This document shows positions 50,650-60,357 of a DNA stretch of 64,000 nucleotides, piece after piece. How positions within the stretch are numbered: the first letter of the stretch is position 1; each line of letters begins with the position of its first letter. The notes under the pieces are model-generated. The model ran no database searches and was not told the origin of the DNA. It worked only from the letters and a program-made list of their open reading frames with translations. The stretch spans positions 62,001-126,000 of the forward strand of contig CP094668.1 in NCBI GenBank assembly GCA_022836915.1, in the 5' to 3' direction. The translations under genes and the position numbers were made by a program. Origin of the DNA: Paenibacillus sp. OVF10 (GTDB lineage Bacteria > Bacillota > Bacilli > Paenibacillales > Paenibacillaceae).

Positions 50650-53096
50650 TTAACGGATGGGTGACAACTTCTCCACCAGACCTGCGGGGTGAAGTTCATA
50701 GCCATTTTCCGTATACGAGTCGTAATATACCTTACCGTTCCGATACACCATGAGATCCTCCAGATGGAAACCTCCCATCAGATTGAGCTTCTCTACACCA
50801 CTGCTGCGTTCTTCGTACACCACACCCAGCTTGTAGATGCGTGACGTCTCTTCGGCATGCGCCGCGTAGTCCATGAAAGCACTATGATGGTCACCAAAGA
50901 AATACTTCTCTTCATACCGATGTTCCTGTGTATAATCGAATACCCTTACCCGAACGACCGCCTGATCCTCCAGCGTATGGTATAACCTGCGGAACAGATC
51001 ATCCCGGGTTAATACGTCTTTGTCTCCGTAGGCAATCGTTACATTGGCCCGTTGCAACAGCTCTTCTTCAAATGGCAATCGCAACGGCTCGGCCGTAAGC
51101 AGCAACGAGTGACATACCTCCATCAGCCGTTTCAACAGACGGTCATCGCCTTCCGTTGCGAGCCGGTTCATGTCACCCATGTAACGGTCCTCAAACCATA
51201 CGTCCCGTCCGCGCTTGGCTTCCAGGTCGATGATTAGCTCTTCCGTCACTTTACCGTAGTACTCCATCACGTTCTGGCCGATGTATTCATCCGCAGCGGC
51301 GATACTTTGGGCAGCTGTCTCGCGCAGTGTGCGTTCCAGCGCTTCAAGTGCTGCTGTGACGTGGCGACTAAAACGGTGAAGCTCTTCCATCTCCGTATCG
51401 TAGATGCGCAGCAGATGTAATTCATTATCCAGTCGCAATAATTCTACCTTGGGTACATATACTCGCTCCAGCATGCAGTCAATCAGATTGCGTACATTCT
51501 GTTTATCACGGAACAACGCTCGTTTGAACGACTGATCTTCCACACGCTCTTGCTGACGTTGCTCCAGAAGAGCACGTGCCGATTCAAGCTGCATCGATTT
51601 ATCCCGAATCAATCCGAGCAGCGCTTCACGTACACTGCCAGGCTCACTGTCACTCCAGGCCGCCCACTGGAAGTAACCAACCTCTGGATGCTCCGCGCGG
51701 GAATGTTCAGCCTGACGGCGCAGGGAACCGCTAGAGCTACGCTCGCGCACACGCTCTTCGACAAGACGGACAACGTTATCGCGGAAGTACGCTTCAGCTC
51801 CTTGTCCAAACAACGCTCTCTCTGCTTCACGAAGGAGAGCGGCTTCAGATCAGAGAAACTGACGTTATGCGTCATGATGCCGCTCATGCCACTAACCAGA
51901 TCTTCATTGGGCAGCAGACCTTCGACTTTGCGTTCTACCGAGGCCGCGTCCAGTCCAAAGAAAGCGAGCTTGTCCTTGATGCTCCAATCCGGCTCCTGCC
52001 GCATGCGTGCAAGCAGATACCGATACATGTGATATAACACCGCCAGTGCAATCGGCTTGTTTGGCCGCCTAATCTCGGCAAAACCCGCGCTTGCATAACC
52101 ATGCTGATCAGAGGTGGTACGAATATTGTTTTTAAAGGATGTATTGTTGTACGTGTTCGCTCCTGTGCTTGAAACGGTACCCGAGTGATTCCCATCCTGT
52201 TTCCTGTTCTTCAGCAGGCAGATGCGGCAGATAATCTCGGCATTTTCGATCCAACCACCGGGAACGCCGGTTCCACGCTCATTTTTGTCGGACAACAGAT
52301 ATACAAGATCAAACAACGGTGACGCGGGATGTGTAACGGGAATGGAGATCCCATCCTCCGTCACCAGCAGATTGCCGCTGAACGTGTAGTCCAGCGACTG
52401 CATATAATCCAGTTCCCGCAGAAAAGCGAGGCCTGCTGCGCTGGCATACCCGAAGGAATCCACCTGTTCCATCTCGCTGACCAATACATGCAGATCCGTC
52501 TGCACCGACTTGAAGGCTTGGGACAAAATGGTCTCCGTCAGCTTGGTGAGCTCTGGCAACAATACATTTAACGGATCATCCGCTCTGGTTACCACCGTAA
52601 CGTAAATCCGATCAAATGACGAGTATAACCGTCCATATTCGGCAATTCGGTTACTGACCCGCCGAAGCGTACGATTCAGGTCAAAGAGCGCCTGATCCGA
52701 TTCGTGGAAACTACGATGTACGTCCTTACGCCGTGTTTTGGACGGACGCTCCGTCTGCCCAGCGGACAAAGGCAAGCGGTGACGAGTCACCTGACCATCA
52801 TCGGACGAGCCACCATTCCTCGTTTCAACCGGATGCTCTTTCTGATCTTCTGTACCAACCTGAACGTAGACCACACCGTCTCCATTATCCCATTTCAGCC
52901 GATTGATCTCCTGCACGGCAGACACTGCAGGTGCAACCAGATCACCCACAAACAGGAACAGCGCCGGGTAATGGATACTGCTGCGACCATCACCCAGGCT
53001 GCCTTGACGCTCCTGCTCTATTGCATACTGCTCGGCATATTTCTCCAGATCACGCTTCAGGGTATTGTTCGAATTGAACTCCATCCCGGCCGCCAT
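50650..53096 (-). CDS. Tubulin-operon partner protein, unknown function (frameshifted)
   Basis: The restored 815-residue protein begins one base after the tubulin-like gene stop, so translation is coupled. The N-terminal half has strand-loop segments like a nucleotide-binding fold (YPALFLFVGDLVAPAVSAV; RIYVTVVTRADDPLN) without a clear P loop. The C-terminal half is helical, rich in Glu/Arg and likely coiled-coil (about 440-650: RALLEQRQQERVEDQSFKRA), and ends in a beta-rich part (LMVYRNGKVYYDSY). One base is missing near 51806-51812 (restores LFGQGAEAYFRD). No family was recognised. It is probably the dedicated partner of the tubulin-like protein. Confidence 0.7.
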
Positions 53097-53097
53097 C

Positions 53098-56000
53098 TTA
53101 CTTCAGCCTTCTGCGAATGTCGTTCAGCTTGGACGACATCGTTCTGTAGAACTGATAGATGTCTTCTCCGTTAGCCAGCTCTACCCGCTCGTATTCGAGA
53201 CGATCACGTGATTCCATGAACAGCGCAGCCAGATCATCAAGCTTTGTCAGCAGTGGGGTGATATCCTCTGAAGCTGTCAGATCGTTATCGCGGCGGGAGG
53301 CTTTGCGCAGCAATGTACTGCGATCCTTCTCCGCCAGACCGCGGAAGTTGCCAAACACTTCATACTCGGCAAAGTTACGGCTCTTCATCAGGTTTGCGAA
53401 TGGCTCCCATGCGTCTTCTTCCGGGTCACGGTCATAGACGTAGAGTGCCCCTTTTTGACGATGGTGTCGGTATATAACGCTTCGATGAAGCGGTCATACC
53501 ACTGCTCCTCGTCTTGGTACTGGGCAAGAATGCCTTCGAGTTCGGCGACTTTGGCCGAGATGGCATTCATCTTTGCCAGTTCCTCACGTACACGTGCGAT
53601 CAGCTGCGGAGAGCGTATCAGGTTATCTTTGGCCATATCTTCATTAATACTTCCGAAAATATCCTTAACTCCTACACGCGGCAACCCTTCGGATTGCAGA
53701 CGTTTCAGCTCAATCACCGCCCGCTTCACTTCGCCGAGGTTCGGCGTGGTGGACGTGAGACGCATGTCGTAGGCTCCCAGTTTGGCAGACAGGTCAAACG
53801 CTTCTGTTGTCACAATCGCATACCGGTTGCTTGTATTCTCATCAATGGATTTGGCTGTCACAATGTTGTATCCGAGCGCCTGCTCAAACTCGTTACGTAC
53901 ACGGGCGTTATACTGCTTCACGCGGGCGTTCTCGTACACATCTCCCCATGATTTCTCCGGAATCGGAGACGGCAGATAGGTCCAGTTGTTTTTCTCCGTT
54001 TGCACCAAGTGACGACCAATGCCTTCTTTGTCCAAAATGGTACGTTCATAACTTTCCTCATATACCTTGAGCGGTGTATACACAAAGAGTGGTACCCCGT
54101 TGCGGGTGTTCAGCCAGAAAATCCGGTTACGCACTTCACTTTCCTTGACGGTAAAATGAGACTTGCCCACCGCATTGTTCTGATAATTACGAATCCCTTT
54201 CAGAATGCCTGGCGCCTGTGCCGGTACCGATACAAATCCCCATGAAGGGAAATGCAGACTGCCTGTACTGTTGCTCAGATTAAACACCGGAACGGCCTCA
54301 TCATCCAGCTTGCCAGCAATGAAACGTTCCACGAATTTCTCAACCGACTCATCCTGACCATATTTGATCACCAGGAAATCTTCCATGGAACGCGTAATCA
54401 GATCACCGAATTTCTCACTCAGGAAGTCGGAGATGGAGCTGACGATATCAATCTCGTTCTCTTTCACCCACTGGCTGGAGTTTTCCAGCAATTCACGGGA
54501 GAAGTCACGAATCAGATCATCCGTATCACGCTTATCCAGCAGCCCGTCCACCACACTGACGATATCCGGTACACTTACGACGTTCCAGTAATATGTTTTG
54601 TTGCCTTTGTGATCGGCTTGTTCTTCACCGCGTGTCAGCAAATCACCATTCTTGGCGAATATCGAGCTAAGAGCGTTCAGCGTTTCGGTAAATACATTAT
54701 AAATGCGGCTGTTTTCCTGGTTCAGCAACTCATACAGATCTTCATAGAACTCGATCATCTGATCGTTGCGTTCCACGTCGGCGTGCAGCCAGTACTCATG
54801 AATTTTTGCTTCAATATAAGCATTCTTTTTCTTCTCTTTGGAGACAAAAGCACTCTTCGCATCGCCCAGCTTCTCTTCGGACTGCTCCTGAGCCGCTTCA
54901 ATATCACGCGGAATGCGGAAGGCATTCTCACGCAGGGTTTCGATGTACGACTGAATCATCTTCAGTACACAGAAACCTTTTTCCGTATAAATCAGACGGG
55001 AGACATAGAACGGACCTTGTTCGGGATGCAAAAACATACGCCGGATCTGTTCAGTGAACTGACCCGCAATCTCACCCGGCAGCTGTTTCTTCGCCTTGAT
55101 ATATTCTTCACGAGCACGAGCCAGGAAGTTCTGCTCCAGTTCGGTATCCATATTCACAACCTGTGATTTCACCACGTTGCCATAGGATAAACGCTCGCTG
55201 TTCTGATAACCAGGCAGCGGCTCTGGCACGCGCGCTTCAAAGGACTTGACCACACTTTCGAGATCAATGCCCAGCTTGCGGGCAAACTTCTCGGTATCCT
55301 CCTGGTTTGGTGCTTTGGAGAACATCGTGTTCATTTTGTCGAACATGCGATACGCCAGATAGGTGGTCATCTCTTCGATTGGCAGTACAGCCGAAGAGGC
55401 ACCAATGATGTTGTAATCATAGTTCGCCGGGTACACCTTATTCATCTGTGCAATGTTGGTGCGAATGTTGCTGATATAGTCATGGATCGCAAACTCCTCA
55501 CCCGACTGCTTCTCCTCACTTGCCATGAAGTTGGTAATGTTCTCGGCCGTGACGTTCATGCAGTAATCGTAGGCGTTCTCCAGCAATTTGCCCTCTGTAT
55601 TCGTCGCAGAGATCAGGTGACACAGGTTAAATGGCGGTAGTGGTGAGTTGACTGTTAAAATATTGCCGTACTTCTGTGTAAACCGCTCACCGCGGCTATC
55701 CACGTTCATCCAGTAATCCAGCTCTTTGAGCGCAGCATACCCGTTCTTGCGAATGTATTCACGAGTGTGTTCGCTCAAGCTTTTGTTGGACAGGTTCACG
55801 TCTGGCGTGAACAGATATCCAAGCGTATTAACGCGGTCAATCCCGGCAGAGCCGTGATCACGTTCGATAATGCCGCGCACGATATAGGAAATATCGAGGA
55901 AACAGCCGCTGCCTGTACCGCCGGACAGACCTGTCAGCAGGAACACCATCAGTTTTTTGTTGGTGCCTACGGATAAGGTTTTGATTTTTTTGTCGATGGC

Positions 56001-56485
56001 CTGTACGACCTGATTAATCTTCGTGAACAGGAGCAGACGTCCAGCCTGACGCACACCTGCGGCGCCGTTCATGCCGTCCGTGATGCTCAGTTCTGGAGAC
56101 AGCCAGTCCGTGATATACGGTTCCAGCACGCTGCGGTTCTGTAGAAGTCCGCCAATCTCGGCATTGGACAGCAAAACGAATTCATTGATCGGATCAAGTC
56201 CGATCCCTTTATACTTTTTGGCACGATCCTGTTCGTTTGTCTCAAAAGCCAGAAACTCCACATTGTCCGGCTTGTCCATTTTTTCTTGGATACCGGGTCC
56301 TGTGGCAGCTTGAAACGACGGTTGATCTGATATTTGAGGCGCAGCAGCGCGTCAATTCCCGTTCCCCCCAGACCAATAATCAGAATGGGATTATCAATCG
56401 TATCAACTCTGATCTTCTCACTGACAATACCTCCGCCAAGTGATACATCCAGTTGCTGAATATGTTCTCTAACAATCGGCTTCAT
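53098..56485 (-). CDS. Large tubulin/FtsZ-like GTPase (two frameshifts)
   Basis: The restored protein has 1129 residues. Near residue 35 is a Rossmann-like loop (ILIIGLGGTGIDALLRLKY), and near 185 the tubulin/FtsZ signature loop (LLTGLSGGTGSGCFLDIS). These are the two GTP-contacting segments of the superfamily. The rest, over 900 residues, is mostly helical and far longer than FtsZ (about 380), as in the family called Tubulin-like in Pfam. T6 at 56279-56284 and CCCC at 53448-53451 are each one base short. AAGGAGG precedes the ATG at 56485. Filament formation is possible but unproven. It is encoded with the 815-residue partner. Confidence 0.85.
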
Positions 56486-56528
56486 TCCATGTCCTCCTTT
56501 GATTAACAAAGTTGGAACTGCAACTTCA

Positions 56529-56677
56529 TTACACTTGCCACTCCGATGACAGAATAACATTCCGATCGCTGTTATCCCCAGATTTTTTCAATTCACTTTT
56601 ACAAAGTGAAAATCCGGGGATAAAGGCGAACGCTTCCGCTTCTTCACGTTATTTCTGTCCTCTGCGTTCTCGTGTAA
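56529..56677 (+). repeat. 149-bp palindromic intergenic repeat, copy R3
   Basis: It starts TTACACTTGCCACTCC and ends GTTCTCGTGTAA; the outer 30 bp are imperfect inverted repeats (GACAGAATAAC / GTTATTTCTGTC) and the inside forms a second stem (ATCCCCAGATTTT / AAAATCCGGGGAT). It has the same length as R1. It lies inside the operon between the first vWA gene and the tubulin-like gene, where its hairpin could reduce downstream transcription. Confidence 0.8.
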
Positions 56678-56743
56678 ACAGTTGGTCCCAAATTTTATTG
56701 GCATCCTTTTAAACTAAACAATCAACTTAAATCAAATAATCCT

Positions 56744-58536
56744 TCACACCAGATATTCAATTAAAATGGTCTTGTCCGCCTGTTGCAGCGGGATGCTCAG
56801 TCGGTCACCGTTCTTCAGTTCAACGCCTGAGCTTGCATCGACTGCACGACCGGATTTCTCCAGCGTACCGCCTGCGGTGTTACGGATTATAATTCGATCC
56901 CCATTGCTGGGCGTAAATACATATTTCTCAGTTTCCTTCAACTCAGGGTCCAGTTGCAACAACTGATGCAGATGGAATCTGCCCCGGAAGGATACCAGCT
57001 TTTTATATTGCGGATAGGACTTGTCTCCCGTGTTCTCATCACGAATCTCCACAACCATCTGGCCTACAAATCCGCGGTTTTTGCGTTTCAGCCAGCCCAT
57101 CAGGAACCAGACACCAACACCGACCACAATCAGGGCTACAACACCCAGGATGACAGGTAACCAAGGAAACGGCTTGTCCTGTTCACCGCCAGACGTCGTT
57201 GGTTGAGATCCACTTCCGGCTGCTCCGCTCGCGTTGATCGTGATTGGCTCACTTTCACGGTAGAAGCTGTCTTCTTCCGCACGGATGACTAATTCATATT
57301 TATGATTGTCTGGTACTTCAAACGTTCCGGCAAAACCAGAACCTGTGTTTTCCAGCGGTTGTTCTTCACTTTTGCCTGTATCCACATCTTTCACAACCAG
57401 CGTGGCCTTCATATCCTTATACAGATCATTATCCTGAAGTGGCTGACCGCCATTCTCCAGTTTGGCAGCAAGATCAACCTTGTCCCCTTTGGTATAGGAC
57501 TTGGTCTTAATTGGGTCCACAACAAGCTGAAGATCATAGTTGAACAACAGGTTGATATCGATGCTGTCTTTCGGAGCCCCTTTACCCGAAGTTTCCAGTC
57601 TCCCTCTTGGGGTTTCAACAGCTTCACGAGTGAATAACTCTTCGACGTTGAGAGCTTGGCTGCATCCGAGTTCAGGTCTACGGCTTGTCCGGAAGGGTCT
57701 GTCAATTGTACTTCCACCGGCTTCGAGGACATGATCGAAATGTTTGCTTCCAGCACACTGTCGTTTGGCACGTTCACGGTAACTTCCTGATAACTGCCGT
57801 TTCCCGTTACAGAGGGCAGCTTTACCACATTCAGTTTGGCATGATCGGCGAAGATCTCACTCAGAATCTGTGGCAGATCATCCGGTGTATCGGTAATGAA
57901 TGACTTGCCTCCGGTCTGCTTGGCCAGATCTGCAAGTGCATCCTTGTTCAGCTTGCCATCGGCGTTCAGTCCAATCGTATATACCGGGATACCCTGATCC
58001 TGTGCTTCCTTCACGGATTTTTCCAGATCAGCGTCGGATTGTGCCTGTGTACGGCCTTTGGTTTTGTTAAAGTCATTGTTACCATCCGCCAGCAGCACGA
58101 TCATTGGCGAGTGGGATGGGTCTGCACCATGATTCAGTATGTTCACGGCTTCGGCGACACCAACTGAGACATCGGTATATGGCCCCCGGCCAAGCTGATC
58201 AATAAAATCTTTCAGGCTGCTCTTGTCCGCATCGGACTGAATCTCCAGCATAGCCTTTTCCCGCTCCACCTGATCGGTATAAGCGACAATCCCTACCTTG
58301 TCCCCCTGGACTGGCAGCATATCAATAAACATTTTCATGGCTTCATTACTGATCTTGTCACGGTCACTTGTATTCATTGAGTTACTTACATCGGCTACAA
58401 GTACCGCATCGATTCCGCTCGTCTGTGCCTGAGCCGCTGCAGCTTGTGGCAGCAACGCTTGAGGTAACAGTAGCGTTAGAATTGCCAGCAGAACCATCGT
58501 TCCACTGAGCCAGCGTATTTTGCGTGTCCGCAGCAT
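56744..58536 (-). CDS. Secreted/membrane vWA-domain protein with Ig-like and cytoplasmic domains (frameshifted)
   Basis: The restored 597-residue protein has a signal peptide (IRWLSGTMVLLAILTLLLP), a vWA domain (about 40-220) with MIDAS residues in DVSNSMNTS, YTDVSVGV and LLADGNND, two beta-sandwich domains (about 235-450), one membrane helix (LPVILGVVALIVVGVGVWFL) and a cytoplasmic end of about 125 residues that looks beta-rich (GVELKNGDRLSI, perhaps FHA-like). The vWA part should face outward. CCCC at 57577-57580 is one C short. GGAG precedes the ATG at 58536. It is the first gene of the operon and a candidate sensor or adhesion subunit. Confidence 0.85.
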
Positions 58537-58579
58537 TGGGTGTACTCCTTCACGTTTGAGATTAAAATGGGAATAGTTT

Positions 58580-58585
58580 ATTATA
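58580..58585 (-). promoter_or_regulatory. Possible -10 box of the tubulin/GTPase/vWA operon
   Basis: A perfect TATAAT on the minus strand 44 bp before the first start codon; a matching -35 is weak. Confidence 0.4.
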
Positions 58586-58798
58586 GGCGTCAAGCCTTAA
58601 GGAAATCTTAACAGTCTACTAATAAATTCTGAAAAGCACCCCTATCTTGAGTTACAGTTTTGTAATGACTGACAAAAATCGACGATTTCATGCCTGTAAC
58701 TGGCACAAAAGTACCAACTATGGAAATATGATATAGTTATTGCCAGCAAACTGCAATATAACAGCGCTTGTTTACCAAGCCATAGAAGGGAACGGATT

Positions 58799-58942
58799 AT
58801 GGTTACATACGGATGCCTCGCCATATTGTTTCTTTTTGTCATCATAAAGGTAATTGCACTCCAGCTTCATCGGCGGAAACCGGTCTCCCGCGAAGACACG
58901 GATCGTACCCTCTACACTATTCTGAATGGTGAGCGTGATTGA
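58799..58942 (+). CDS. Small single-pass membrane protein (47 residues)
   Basis: The short frame begins ATG GTT ACA after AAGGGAA and encodes one hydrophobic helix (LAILFLFVIIKVIAL) followed by a basic, then acidic tail (HRRKPVSREDTDRTLYT). Its TGA lies two bases before the ATG of the next gene, which suggests coupled translation. It is divergent from the vWA gene by 262 bp. I recognise no family. The tight coupling supports a real gene that may be part of the neighbouring machine. Confidence 0.6.
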   Translation: MVTYGCLAILFLFVIIKVIALQLHRRKPVSREDTDRTLYTILNGERD

Positions 58943-58944
58943 GC

Positions 58945-59876
58945 ATGAGTACTAAACTAGTTGTATCCATACGACCATTTCAACGAACGACATATGCCTA
59001 TGAAAAGTTGCAAGTCTGCACCCGTTGTGGACAGTATACCTGCCTGTGGGAAGAGGAGTGCACGGCCTGTGGCCGGGGTACCCTGAATTCCGTCCAAGCG
59101 AAGGCAACTTCCCGTGTGAAACGCCGCATTGCACGCGACCTGTTCATTACGATATTGTTCGGTGCAGCTGCCACCTATTTCGGTGAGACCATAGATCAGA
59201 CCATGGCGGCAGCCAGCGTTTCCCTGCTGCTTCTGGCCTTACTAATCTTCATGCAGAAACGTTCGTTCGAAGTAGAGCAGCAGCGCGAGTTGAAGCGAAT
59301 GTTGCAACAGGATGAGGAACTCATCCGCCAGGGCATCAACCGCAACTGGGCTCTGGTCGCCGAAGCCCGAAAGCAGGATGAAGCACTCGCCTATGAGATG
59401 CTCCGCGAGATCGGCTCACTCGTCTACAATGACCGGATTCGACTGCAGCAGGTTGCGCTGTTACAATCCTTTGTCCTACGCAGTGATATGGATCTGCAGC
59501 TCAAGCCCTTGCTGTTACACAGCTTCGAGCGGCTACTGGCTGAATATATCGGTGAGATCGCACGACTTAAGCCGGATTTGATCCGGGAAGATGCGATTCG
59601 TTATATCGCTACCTATGAAGTGAACATTTTACAGCTCCACAACGGAATTCAGATTCTTACAGCGGTAGCTGCTGCTGCTGTGCGCAAGAGCAAATATATT
59701 GAGTTATTCCCTAGTCTTATTACCCGCTACGCCCGCTTTATGCCCAAGGATCGATTTATGAGACTTTATCATACGATTGAACGCTATCCGAGCAAGGCAC
59801 GCGGGGACTGGCGGAGTCGGTAGGCCGGGTGTATAACGAGAAATATCGGGATCAATACGCAGATGTTCATGTATAG
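58945..59876 (+). CDS. Zinc-ribbon membrane protein, unknown function (frameshifted)
   Basis: The 310-residue protein has an N-terminal zinc ribbon (CTRCGQYTCLWEEECTACG, about 25-45), two membrane helices (LFITILFGAAATYFG; AAASVSLLLLALLIFMQ, about 68-110), and a long helical cytoplasmic part (about 110-300). GGGG at 59803-59806 is one G short. Without repair the protein ends GDWRSR; with one G it continues GLAESVGRVYNEKYRDQYAD and stops at 59874-59876. It follows the small membrane gene by two bases and is divergent from the tubulin/GTPase operon. The same ribbon-plus-membrane theme links it to the GTPase. Confidence 0.72.
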
Positions 59877-60018
59877 GAATGATATATTGAGAAAGAAAAA
59901 CGTAATTTAGTGCAAACTCACTCCGTGTATATAGACGAATGGAATTTCAACCACCCCTGCATGCGCGTCAGCACCACAGATCAAAGGTTATGATTCTAAT
60001 GATATAAGAATTAATCCA

Positions 60019-60055
60019 AAAACACCCCATCCTTAGGTCTAGGATGAGGTGTTTT
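60019..60055 (+). terminator. Terminator after the zinc-ribbon membrane gene
   Basis: AAAACACCCCATCCT pairs with AGGATGAGGTGTTTT (one mismatch) and is followed by T-rich sequence. Confidence 0.85.
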
Positions 60056-60057
60056 GA

Positions 60058-60192
60058 ATTTTATGGCAGCCTGCCAAGTCCTATGCGCAGTACACGGACA
60101 CAAAGAAAAAATACCCAAATGGCATTTCCTATGGAATGAAGCAGGCGCGCAAACAGGCACTCGCAGACGACAAAAACAATAAGCGCAAATGA
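60058..60192 (+). pseudogene. Orphan C-terminal coding remnant (about 44 codons)
   Basis: An open frame without start codon begins right after the terminator and reads like a real protein end (AKSYAQYTDTKKKYPNGISY, then a basic, Lys-rich tail) before a TGA. Upstream is an in-frame stop. It is probably the tail of a lost gene. I do not recognise the family. Confidence 0.4.
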
Positions 60193-60210
60193 TCAACTAT
60201 CCTGTTGAAA

Positions 60211-60242
60211 AAGGGCCGCGACGTGGTTCCGTCGCGACCCTT
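60211..60242 (-). terminator. Terminator of DEAD-box helicase gene
   Basis: On the minus strand AAGGGTCGCGACG pairs with CGTCGCGGCCCTT (one mismatch), followed by TTTTT. Two more strong hairpins lie between it and the stop codon: GAGGGTTCGGTAC/GTACCCGAACCCTC (60248-60278) and GCCATGCC/GGCATGGC (60287-60311). Confidence 0.88.
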
Positions 60243-60357
60243 GATCTGAGGGTTCGGTACATGTGTACCCGAACCCTCTCATATGTGCCATGCCAAACCC
60301 TGTGGCATGGCATGGTGCCTGCGCAATTGCGGCTATATCGCCGTTTGCGCCAAGGCT

